A stretch of DNA of 64,000 nucleotides from CABZJG01 sp902512685 (GTDB taxonomy: Bacteria; Pseudomonadota; Alphaproteobacteria; Rhodobacterales; Rhodobacteraceae). Position numbers and translations under genes: made by a program. The notes below the pieces were generated by a model. The model was not told the origin of the DNA. It did not search any database and worked only from the letters and a program-made list of their open reading frames with translations. Positions 25,760 through 33,209 of this stretch are shown here, piece by piece (the stretch's first letter is position 1; each line of letters opens with the position of its first letter). The stretch covers positions 3,038,001 to 3,102,000 of the forward strand of contig CP179201.1 in NCBI GenBank assembly GCA_051201605.1. Direction: 5' to 3'.

Positions 25760-26701
25760 ATGTCTGATACCCGCCATACGAAAGTTTTAATTATCGGGTC
25801 TGGCCCGACCGGATATACTGCAGGGGTCTATGCCAGCCGCGCGATGCTAGAGCCCATTTTGGTGCAAGGGATTGAGCCGGGCGGGCAGTTGACCACCACC
25901 ACCGAAGTTGAAAACTGGCCCGGAGATACCGAGGTTCAAGGCCCTGACCTTATGGTGCGGATGGAAGCTCACGCCAAAGCCATGGGCACCGAGATTATCG
26001 GCGACATCATCAGCGATCTTGACCTGAGCCAGCGGCCCTTTACAGCCAAGGGCGATAGCGGCAGCACCTATACCGCCGACGCGGTGATCCTTGCCACGGG
26101 CGCACGGGCCAAATGGCTTGGCCTGCCGTCCGAGGAAAAGTTCAAAGGATTTGGCGTCTCTGCCTGTGCAACCTGTGACGGTTTCTTTTACCGCGGACAA
26201 GAGATCGTTGTCATCGGCGGTGGTAATACAGCCGTGGAAGAGGCGCTGTTTCTGACGAATTTTGCAAGTAAAGTGACACTGATCCACCGCCGTGATGAAC
26301 TGCGGGCGGAAAAGGTCCTTCAAAACCGCTTACTGAAGCACCCAAAAATCGTACCTTTGTGGTTTCATGAATTGGACGAAGTGATTGGTGCAGACGCCCC
26401 GCTTGGTGTTGAGGCTGTACGTGCAAAGCACACGCAAACTGGTGAGATTACGGAAATTCCCTGCAAAGGCGTTTTCGTAGCCATTGGCCATGCGCCGGCC
26501 AATGAATTGGTCAAGGACGTGCTTGAAACGCATAATGGTGGCTATGTAAAAGTCGAAGCGGGCAGCACCCGCACCTCGATCCCGGGCGTGTTTGCCGCCG
26601 GAGATTTAACCGATCATATCTACCGCCAAGCTGTAACCAGCGCAGGTATGGGCTGTATGGCAGCGCTCGATGCGGAAAAATTCATCGCCGAGCAAGAATA
26701 A
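25760..26701 (+). CDS. trxB: Thioredoxin-disulfide reductase
   Basis: Reduces thioredoxin with NADPH through FAD and an active-site disulfide. From ATG at 25760 the protein has 313 residues. FAD motif VLIIGSGPTGYTAG near 8-21, redox CATC at Cys136 and Cys139, NADPH motif VVIGGGNTAVEEAL near 152-165, and the C-terminal FAD motif GVFAAGDL are all visible. Upstream in-frame starts exist (25724, 25745, 25757); MSDTRHTK is the usual start in Rhodobacterales and places the Rossmann strand correctly. Divergent from the Lrp-type regulator. Confidence 0.94.
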   Translation: MSDTRHTKVLIIGSGPTGYTAGVYASRAMLEPILVQGIEPGGQLTTTTEVENWPGDTEVQGPDLMVRMEAHAKAMGTEIIGDIISDLDLSQRPFTAKGDSGSTYTADAVILATGARAKWLGLPSEEKFKGFGVSACATCDGFFYRGQEIVVIGGGNTAVEEALFLTNFASKVTLIHRRDELRAEKVLQNRLLKHPKIVPLWFHELDEVIGADAPLGVEAVRAKHTQTGEITEIPCKGVFVAIGHAPANELVKDVLETHNGGYVKVEAGSTRTSIPGVFAAGDLTDHIYRQAVTSAGMGCMAALDAEKFIAEQE

Positions 26702-26724
26702 CACAAACGCCCATTCCAAAGGGA

Positions 26725-27600
26725 TTAAAGCAACAACTGACCGCTCATCAGCACATGACCGGATCCGGCAACCTCAACCCCGGTGATGGCCTCTGCCGGG
26801 CCCAACACCGTCACATGCGCCTGCCCCGGCCGGTCCATCCAATGGCCCTGTTCGGCGATAAGGGACGGCTTTTTAATTAAACCGTGATGCCACAGATAAG
26901 CGGCCATGGCACCAGTTGCCGATCCAGTAAAAGGATCTTCGGCCGGATTGGGCGGCAACATCAAAAGTCGTGAAAAAGTATCTGCCCCGTGGCTGATGCC
27001 TTGCAAAGACACCCAAAAGGGTTCCATCCAATCGGTAGGTGAGTACTTTTCTTTAGCAATTTCAGTAGCTTGCGGATTTGCTTTCAATTTATGCAAAACA
27101 CTGTGGTCTTTCACTACAGATATGCAAAACGGTATTCCTGTCGAAACAATTTGCGGCGGCGAGATGATATCAGTCGGCTCAATTCTGCCACAATCCGCTA
27201 TCGTTTTTGGATCAAGAACTGGCCCGAACCCGGGCGCTATTTGTGTCATCACAACCTTTGGCTTACCGGAACTATGGTCAATACGAATAGGAATAATTCC
27301 GGCGCCAGTTTCCAAAGTCAAAGGCCCACCTGCTATTTTGCCCTGATGCAGCAAGGACAAAACGGTTGCGACAGTAGGATGTCCGGCAAATGGTATTTCA
27401 CCGCTGGCCAGAAAATACCGGACTTTGACATCTGCTTTTTTTGAAGGTTCTAAAAAAGTGCATTCTGAAAGCGATGTTTCACGCACGAACTTAATACAAA
27501 TCTCATCTGTTAGATTTCCCGCATCATGCACAACGGCGCAACCATTGCCGGCAAGCGGTTCAGAGGCAAAGGCATCAACCCAATCCGTCACATAGCCCAC
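26725..27600 (-). CDS. PhzF family isomerase/epimerase
   Basis: A 291-residue PhzF-fold protein, a two-domain relative of diaminopimelate epimerase. Conserved features are VDAFASEPLAGNGCAVV at the start, ETSLSECTFL with the catalytic Glu region near 41-50, and IPFAGHPTVAT near 69, with DPFTGSATGAMAAYLWHHG in the second half. The start codon is GTG at 27600 with GAGG upstream. Substrate unknown. It sits alone, convergent with trxB. Confidence 0.85.
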   Translation of the reverse strand: MGYVTDWVDAFASEPLAGNGCAVVHDAGNLTDEICIKFVRETSLSECTFLEPSKKADVKVRYFLASGEIPFAGHPTVATVLSLLHQGKIAGGPLTLETGAGIIPIRIDHSSGKPKVVMTQIAPGFGPVLDPKTIADCGRIEPTDIISPPQIVSTGIPFCISVVKDHSVLHKLKANPQATEIAKEKYSPTDWMEPFWVSLQGISHGADTFSRLLMLPPNPAEDPFTGSATGAMAAYLWHHGLIKKPSLIAEQGHWMDRPGQAHVTVLGPAEAITGVEVAGSGHVLMSGQLLL

Positions 27601-27641
27601 AGATCACCTCACCTTTAGATTAAAACATTTTTAACACAACG

Positions 27642-27671
27642 TTAACCCAGCGGCCGCATATCCGCTGTTAA
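27642..27671 (-). terminator. Hairpin at the end of the hsp20-DUF1150 unit
   Basis: TTAAC-CC-AGCGG at 27642-27653 pairs with CCGCTGTTAA at 27662-27671, a 10-base-pair stem with one 2-base bulge. It overlaps the DUF1150 stop codon. There is no immediate T run, so it is a 3' stabiliser or a weak terminator. Confidence 0.4.
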
Positions 27672-27895
27672 TGCACCGTGACTGGAGATAAATCATTTTG
27701 CCGGGCAAGCATAAAGGCCATTTTTCTGTCCTTGACCAAGGCCAGCCTTTCGCCATCGGATTTATGAACAGCATAGAGCGTTTCGCCATCTTCGATTTGA
27801 TCGCGCAACTCACTAGGCAAATCTTCGGCTATGACAGGCCTTACATAAACGATGCGGTCCTGTTTATCGGTATCTTTAAAAGCCTCTATATTCAT
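27668..27895 (-). CDS. DUF1150 family protein
   Basis: A 75-residue small soluble protein of the alphaproteobacterial DUF1150 family. Recognisable stretches are VRPVIAEDLPSELRDQI and the C-terminal LALVKDRKMAFMLARQNDLSPVTVH. It starts 4 bases after the Hsp20 stop on the same strand, and this pairing is common in the order. The conserved linkage suggests a function with the small heat-shock protein, but none is established. Confidence 0.85.
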   Translation of the reverse strand: MNIEAFKDTDKQDRIVYVRPVIAEDLPSELRDQIEDGETLYAVHKSDGERLALVKDRKMAFMLARQNDLSPVTVH

Positions 27896-27899
27896 TGCT

Positions 27900-28313
27900 C
27901 TAGCCCTTTTTTATTTTAATTGTTTGCACCACAGTATCGGGAACCGTTTGGGAAAGGTCCACATGCAAAAGACCGTTTTCTAAAATTGCCTCGCCGACAT
28001 CAACGCCTTCGGCCAAAACAAAAGAGCGTTGAAATTGGCGCGCGGCAATCCCACGGTGCAGAAATATCCGTTCAGCGGCATCATCAGTTTGCTGACCCCG
28101 CACCACCAATTGATGATCTTCTACTGTGATGCTTAAATCCGCTTCGCTAAAGCCTGCAACTGCAAGTGATATGCGATACGATCGATCCGAGGTTTGCTCG
28201 ATGTTAAAGGGGGGATATCCTTCATTGCCGGATTTTGCCGTTCGTTCCAGCAAACGCTCTAATTGCTCGAACCCAAGCATATGGGGATAAGAGGCAAGCG
28301 TAAGTTTTGTCAT
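27900..28313 (-). CDS. Hsp20/alpha-crystallin small heat-shock protein
   Basis: A 137-residue ATP-independent holdase. The alpha-crystallin domain spans about residues 35-130: PFNIEQTSDRSYRISLAVAGF, then VEDHQLVVRGQQ, then the VLAEGVDVGEAILENGLLHVDL strands. ATG at 28313 has AAGGA 8 bases upstream; the TTG three bases before is unlikely. It is followed directly by DUF1150 and preceded by a well-matched sigma-32-type promoter. Confidence 0.92.
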   Translation of the reverse strand: MTKLTLASYPHMLGFEQLERLLERTAKSGNEGYPPFNIEQTSDRSYRISLAVAGFSEADLSITVEDHQLVVRGQQTDDAAERIFLHRGIAARQFQRSFVLAEGVDVGEAILENGLLHVDLSQTVPDTVVQTIKIKKG

Positions 28314-28376
28314 CAAAGTGTCCTTTACAAAAGCGACAATCCTGAATGCGGCTCCAAAAAGGCGACCTTTGTAAAG

Positions 28377-28407
28377 ATATGGGGGTCAAGATGATCCATC
28401 TCAAGGG
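28377..28407 (-). promoter_or_regulatory. Sigma-32 (RpoH)-type promoter for hsp20
   Basis: On the minus strand CCCTTGAG (28407-28400) and CCCCATAT (28384-28377) are separated by 15 bases, an almost perfect match to the heat-shock consensus CTTGAA and CCCCATnT. It lies about 64 bases upstream of the hsp20 start. An RpoH-type sigma factor is encoded in this window at 40263-41138. Confidence 0.8.
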
Positions 28408-28465
28408 CTTTGCAGCAAAAATTCCTTTGGTTACACTGGTATTTTAACGACTCAGTAGGCAGGCC

Positions 28466-28690
28466 ATGACCGCACCTTCCGATATTTCGATGAAAAATGA
28501 AGACGTGCTGCGAATCGAGCTTGAAGTTTTTCGCCGCGAACACCGTGATCTTGACGATGCCATTGCAGCACTTAGTGAAAAGGGAACCGCAGATCCGTTA
28601 ACACTTCAGCGGCTGAAAAAACAAAAACTGCACTTAAAAGATAAAATCGCCCAAATCGAAGACCGTTTAACGCCGGATATTATTGCCTAG
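28466..28690 (+). CDS. YdcH/DUF465 family protein
   Basis: A 74-residue all-helical protein with RREHRDLDDAIAAL near 22-35, PLTLQRLKKQKLHLKDKIAQIEDRL near 45-70, the signature of DUF465. These small proteins are common upstream of purE in Rhodobacterales. Function unknown. Divergent from hsp20. Confidence 0.8.
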   Translation: MTAPSDISMKNEDVLRIELEVFRREHRDLDDAIAALSEKGTADPLTLQRLKKQKLHLKDKIAQIEDRLTPDIIA

Positions 28691-28736
28691 CTGTTCACAA
28701 TCGCTATAGTGCACCGCTTAAACTCGGGGATTGTGA

Positions 28737-29225
28737 ATGACACAGGCAAAAGTTGGGATCATTATGGGAAGCCAGTCAGACTGGTCCACAATGCGCGAAG
28801 CGGCTGATATTCTTGATGCGCTTGATATTGCTTATGAACATAAGATTGTCTCTGCCCACCGCACACCGGACCGGCTGTGGGACTATGGGGCAAAGGCCGT
28901 ATCACGCGGTCTGCAAGTGATCATCGCAGGCGCTGGCGGCGCTGCGCATCTGCCCGGCATGATGGCGTCGAAAACCCGTGTGCCGGTGATCGGCGTGCCG
29001 GTGCAAACCAAGGCGCTGTCCGGTGTCGACAGTCTTTATTCCATTTTGCAAATGCCGCGCGGTTTTCCAGTGGCCACAATGGCCATCGGTGCGGTTGGCG
29101 CCCAAAACGGTGCGTTGATGGCAGCTGCGATTTTGGCACTACAAGACAGCGAGGTTGCCGCGCGCCTTGAGCGGTGGCGCGCCGATCTTAGCGCCTCAAT
29201 TGCTGACGAGCCCAGCGATGAGTAA
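28737..29225 (+). CDS. purE: N5-carboxyaminoimidazole ribonucleotide mutase
   Basis: Moves the carboxyl group of N5-CAIR to give CAIR in purine synthesis. The 162 residues carry IIMGSQSDWSTM near 8-19 and SAHRTPDRL near 40, plus AGGAAHLPGM near 61-73, all class I PurE active-site motifs. A GGGGA site lies upstream. The purK start at 29218 overlaps its stop, so the two act together. Confidence 0.96.
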   Translation: MTQAKVGIIMGSQSDWSTMREAADILDALDIAYEHKIVSAHRTPDRLWDYGAKAVSRGLQVIIAGAGGAAHLPGMMASKTRVPVIGVPVQTKALSGVDSLYSILQMPRGFPVATMAIGAVGAQNGALMAAAILALQDSEVAARLERWRADLSASIADEPSDE

Positions 29226-30291
29226 TCCACTAGCTCCCGGTGCGGTGATCGGCATTTTAGGCGGCGGCCAATTGGGGCGGATGCTTTCGGTTACGGCCAG
29301 TCGCCTTGGTCTTAGAACCCATATTTTTGAACCCTCTGATGCACCGCCTGCTGCCGATGTGGCCCATACGGCAACCGCTGCGCCCTATGAAGACAGTGCC
29401 GCTCTGAAACGCTTTGCCGAAGCGGTGGATGTGATCACCTATGAATTTGAAAACATTCCCACATCCGCCCTGGATACGCTGGAAAAAATCCGTCCAATAC
29501 GGCCCGGCCGCGAAGCGCTGCGGGTGTCACAAGACCGGCTTACGGAAAAAGATTTCCTAAGCGAATTAGGCCTGAAAACAGCGCCTTACGCTACGGTTGA
29601 CCAATTTGAAGACCTCGAACAGGCGGTGAAAAACATTGGTGCCCCTGCCATTTTGAAAACCCGCCGCTTCGGCTATGACGGCAAAGGGCAGGCGCGAATT
29701 ATGGCCGAGCAAGACATGAAGCAGGCCTTTGCGGACATGGCGGGTCAGCCCGCGATTTTAGAAGGGTTTGTTGATTTTAGCCATGAAGTATCGGTGATTG
29801 GCGCGCGGAGTGCCGCCGGTGATGTCGCCTGTTTTGATCCGGGCGAAAATGTCCACCGCGACGGAATTTTGCACAGCACCACAGTCCCCGCACAGCTGAG
29901 CGCAAGCCAACGGATGGATGCGGTTTTGCTGACGGCGAAAATACTCAACACGCTGGACTATGTGGGCGTGATGGGGGTCGAGCTTTTCGTCACAAATGGC
30001 GGGCTGGTGGTCAATGAGATCGCGCCGCGGGTGCATAATTCGGGCCATTGGACCCAAAACGGATGTGCGGTTGATCAGTTTGAACAGCATATTCGCGCCG
30101 TGGCCGGCTGGCCGCTGGGCGATGGCACGCGGCACAGCGATGTGGTGATGGAAAACCTGATTGGCGAGGATGTTCTGCGGGCGGAAAATCTTGCCAAAGA
30201 GCCCCATACTGCGCTGCATCTTTACGGTAAAACCGATGTCAAAACTGGCCGTAAAATGGGCCATGTCAACCGCGTCAAACCCCCGTCATAA
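29218..30291 (+). CDS. purK: N5-carboxyaminoimidazole ribonucleotide synthase
   Basis: Makes N5-CAIR from AIR, bicarbonate and ATP. The protein has an N-terminal GILGGGQLGRML, an ATP-grasp core with KTRRFGYDGKGQ, and the C-terminal VNEIAPRVHNSGHWTQNGC. ATG at 29218 (MSNPLAPG) overlaps the purE end by 8 bases; the longer frame to 29155 only reads the purE strand. 357 residues, the usual size. Confidence 0.95.
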   Translation: MSNPLAPGAVIGILGGGQLGRMLSVTASRLGLRTHIFEPSDAPPAADVAHTATAAPYEDSAALKRFAEAVDVITYEFENIPTSALDTLEKIRPIRPGREALRVSQDRLTEKDFLSELGLKTAPYATVDQFEDLEQAVKNIGAPAILKTRRFGYDGKGQARIMAEQDMKQAFADMAGQPAILEGFVDFSHEVSVIGARSAAGDVACFDPGENVHRDGILHSTTVPAQLSASQRMDAVLLTAKILNTLDYVGVMGVELFVTNGGLVVNEIAPRVHNSGHWTQNGCAVDQFEQHIRAVAGWPLGDGTRHSDVVMENLIGEDVLRAENLAKEPHTALHLYGKTDVKTGRKMGHVNRVKPPS

Positions 30292-30370
30292 ACCGCAAAA
30301 TGGGGTGTCGGTATTGCGTCAGTATCACGGCAGTTTCGCGGTGGTGCCGAATTCAGCCGCTTTGAAGCCC

Positions 30371-31513
30371 CTAAGAGCCAAAAAACCGCTGCGCCAGATC
30401 GCTGCTGATAAAGCTTAGTGCGCCGCCGGCAAAACATGCAGCCACCTGCTGGTTTTGCGCCTCAAGGATCACCAGATCTGCGCGGTAACTGGGCTGCAAA
30501 TGGCCCCGATCTTTCAAACCCAAAATGGCCGCAGGCCCCGATGACACCAGATGCCATGCGGCCGGCAATCTGATCTCTTTGGCCAGTGAAAGCGCGGCCA
30601 AGCGCGGTGACGGATAATGATAATCCGAGGCTAGCGCCGAGCACAGCCCCTCTTGAACCAGTTCCAAAGCGCTAATGTTCTTTTTATGCGAGCCGCCGCG
30701 CACCACATTCGGCGCGCCCATGATGACCGGATTGCCCAGCGCTGCCGCCGCTTGAGCGGCCTCTTTGGTTTCGGGAAATTCGCAGAGCGCCGCGCCCTTT
30801 GCAGCCCAGCCGTGGCGATCTTGTGCACGGGCATCATCATGGCTGCCAAGCAACACCCCTGCCCCCAAGGCAGCGATTAAATCGGGTAAGGCGGCCGCAA
30901 CCTGACCTGATTTTTCATGCAGCTCTTTGAGCAGTTCAAGATGTGCCTCGGGGCTGCGACCACTTTTGAGCGCTTGGCCCGTAAGGCGCGCAGGGCGTTT
31001 GCCTTTTGCAAGCGCCTGATGCGGCAGGTGGTCATTGAACACCACATAAGGCACCGCATAGCGCGTGCAAAGCGCTGCAAACTCTTTATACGCGTCCAGC
31101 ATATGGGTTTCAAAGCGCAGCTGCGGCAGAAGCGTGCTGGGCACTTTGGGGGCAAATTGTTCTAAATGTTCTAGAAATGCGCCGGCAAATTCAGGGCTGC
31201 GCATGCCGCCTTCCCAACTGTAAAACTGCGCCAGAACTGCGGTGGTTATGCCATTCGCTGCCAATTCACTATGCAGTGCATAAAACCCCGATTGCAAATC
31301 CTTGACCGCACCGCGGCGCGGTGCGAGATGGCGCTCGAACGCGTCGCCATGCAGATCAACGATACCCGGCAGGATATGGTAGCCCTCTAGATCAATTGCC
31401 CGGCCGGCGCCGTCCTCAACAATGAGGCCTTCGGCGATCGACAGCGGTGATTTCTTCAACCCGTCCGCTCGCAAAACCTTGGCGTTTTCGAACGTCATTG
31501 CCAAGGCGTTCAT
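30371..31513 (-). CDS. phnM: PhnM-like ribose 1-methylphosphonate 5-triphosphate diphosphatase
   Basis: A 380-residue amidohydrolase-fold protein. The family signature GIVDLHGDAFERHLAPR near 49-65 includes the metal His-x-Asp region, and GVLLGSHDD near 215 and SALASDYHYPS near 290 supply further ligands. In the carbon-phosphorus lyase pathway PhnM removes diphosphate from the triphosphate intermediate. No other phn gene is in the window, so the function in this context is uncertain. Its start overlaps the lipase stop (ATGA), placing it last in an EamA-lipase-phnM unit. Confidence 0.75.
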   Translation of the reverse strand: MNALAMTFENAKVLRADGLKKSPLSIAEGLIVEDGAGRAIDLEGYHILPGIVDLHGDAFERHLAPRRGAVKDLQSGFYALHSELAANGITTAVLAQFYSWEGGMRSPEFAGAFLEHLEQFAPKVPSTLLPQLRFETHMLDAYKEFAALCTRYAVPYVVFNDHLPHQALAKGKRPARLTGQALKSGRSPEAHLELLKELHEKSGQVAAALPDLIAALGAGVLLGSHDDARAQDRHGWAAKGAALCEFPETKEAAQAAAALGNPVIMGAPNVVRGGSHKKNISALELVQEGLCSALASDYHYPSPRLAALSLAKEIRLPAAWHLVSSGPAAILGLKDRGHLQPSYRADLVILEAQNQQVAACFAGGALSFISSDLAQRFFGS

Positions 31514-32241
31514 CGCCCAAGAACCCGCATTAATGCCGCCCTATCTGTAAGGAACGGATCAAAGCGGCCGGTTTCAAGATAAATGAGAACCTGCGCCATA
31601 ACAGCGGGTGAATTCATCATAAAGGTATGGGTCACTGGCAGGATGATATGGTCGTTCATACCGTCCACTTTGGTCGAAGCAACGGCCACCTTGCCATCAT
31701 CACGCCCGTCGATCAGGGCAGAATAACCGGGATTGACGGTTTGCGATCCAGCGATGACCCCAAGATCAAAATCCACTTGGGGCAGACGCAGGATGACGCC
31801 GTTTTGTCCCAGCTCAAGCGCGGCGGGACCGTTGATCCATTTAAAGGGCGGTAAATCCCCCAACACATCGACCAACTCGGATCCATGGTTTGGCGGCGCC
31901 AGCATCACCACCCGCCCTAGGTTTTCGGGGCGGTTTTGCGCCAGCCAGTAGCGGGTGAGGATACCGCCCATAGAATGGCTAACAATATGCGTTGTTTCGT
32001 CCCTGCAGGCATCAAAACCAGCCGGCAGGACCAAACCGGCTAGCGTATCAATCGACGCTTTTCTCGACGGGTAATCCATCAGCGCAGTGCGATAGCCTTG
32101 CCGTTGCAGTACTTCGTTGAGCAGGGTTAAAGACAGAGATGAGCGCGCCAGACCATGCAGCAGGATCACACAGTCCGCAGCCGCGCTCATAGGGGCAAGC
32201 GTCAGCACGAAAACCAAAATCCTAAGAACTTGTTTTCTCAT
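31510..32241 (-). CDS. Secreted alpha/beta hydrolase (lipase-like)
   Basis: A 243-residue exported hydrolase. A signal peptide occupies about residues 1-22 (cleavage near SAAA-DC). The oxyanion region CVILLHGLARSSLS and the nucleophile elbow VSHSMGGILT fit a triacylglycerol lipase/esterase; a His is expected in the C-terminal part, where LPVTHTFMM is a good candidate. Its start overlaps the EamA gene and its end overlaps phnM, each by 4 bases. Substrate unknown. Confidence 0.8.
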   Translation of the reverse strand: MRKQVLRILVFVLTLAPMSAAADCVILLHGLARSSLSLTLLNEVLQRQGYRTALMDYPSRKASIDTLAGLVLPAGFDACRDETTHIVSHSMGGILTRYWLAQNRPENLGRVVMLAPPNHGSELVDVLGDLPPFKWINGPAALELGQNGVILRLPQVDFDLGVIAGSQTVNPGYSALIDGRDDGKVAVASTKVDGMNDHIILPVTHTFMMNSPAVMAQVLIYLETGRFDPFLTDRAALMRVLGR

Positions 32242-33098
32242 CTGTTTGGCCCGTCCGTGCTTTTTGGACGTGATGCGCCCGGAGCAATTGAAAGGGCAAT
32301 GCCGCCCAAAACCAATGCGGCTACACCCAAGGCTGTGGCGCTAATTGCTTCGCCCAACAGCAGCGCACCGCCCAGCAGCGCAATAACCGGCACGCTAAGC
32401 TGCGCAACAGCCGCCACCACTGCGGTAATTTTTGGCAGCACAGAATACCACAGCGCATACCCTAGCCCTGAGCTTACCGCGCCAGATAATATTGCTAAGG
32501 CCGCGCCATAGGCGCTGACAGTATCCGGCAGAGCCAGCGCGGCAAGCAGCCCAAAGGGAACCGCATATATAAAGTTGCCTGCTGTATCGGAAAGCGCGTC
32601 GACTGCCCTGCGCCCGATCAGCGAATATATCCCCCAGCCCGCCGCAGCTGCGGCCATCAAAATCGCGCCGCCCGGATGAACGGTGCTTTCTGTGCCTGGC
32701 CAAAGCAGCCAGCACAGACCGCCAAATGCAATCCCTGCTCCGATCCAGCGGCGCAGCGGTATTGTTTCGCGCAACATCACCGATCCGGCGAACATGGTGA
32801 TCTGCACCCCGCCAAACAGGATCAGCGCGCCAAGCCCAGCGGGCAGGGTGACATAGGCAAAGGAAAATCCAAGTACATAGAGCGACAGCGACAGCATGCC
32901 ATAAGGCTGAAACCGCGGCAGCGAAAATCCGCCGCTGCGCGCACGCAGCAGCAGCGCAAGGCAAAGCGCGCCTGAAATAAGCCGCACGGCCGCAAAAGAC
33001 GACGGGCCAATCGCCCCGCTCGCCAGCGCCGCGCGATTGAGCAGCGAATTGGCCGCAAAGGCAATCATGACCACAGTAATTAATAAGAAAAGCCGCAC
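32238..33098 (-). CDS. EamA/DMT family transporter
   Basis: A 286-residue membrane protein with about ten hydrophobic segments forming two EamA repeats (first repeat ends near residue 130). It is very rich in Ala and Leu. First gene of a three-gene leftward unit with the lipase and phnM, overlapping the lipase start by 4 bases. Export of a metabolite related to the lipase or PhnM is conceivable but not shown. Confidence 0.78.
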   Translation of the reverse strand: MRLFLLITVVMIAFAANSLLNRAALASGAIGPSSFAAVRLISGALCLALLLRARSGGFSLPRFQPYGMLSLSLYVLGFSFAYVTLPAGLGALILFGGVQITMFAGSVMLRETIPLRRWIGAGIAFGGLCWLLWPGTESTVHPGGAILMAAAAAGWGIYSLIGRRAVDALSDTAGNFIYAVPFGLLAALALPDTVSAYGAALAILSGAVSSGLGYALWYSVLPKITAVVAAVAQLSVPVIALLGGALLLGEAISATALGVAALVLGGIALSIAPGASRPKSTDGPNR

Positions 33099-33147
33099 CC
33101 GGGGATCCTTTTGTCAGATGGCTTCAGTATTACCACAAGTGCAGGGC

Positions 33148-33186
33148 AAAAAAATAGGGCCCAGCCGCACAGGCTGGACCCTAAAA
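33148..33186 (-). terminator. Intrinsic terminator of groESL
   Basis: On the minus strand an 11-base-pair stem (AGGGTCCAGCC with GGCTGGGCCCT, one G-T pair) around a 5-base loop is followed by ATTTTTTT. It begins about 25 bases after the groEL stop and should end the groES-groEL transcript efficiently. Confidence 0.9.
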
Positions 33187-33209
33187 TACATCAGCGAAAG
33201 CTAAGCAGC

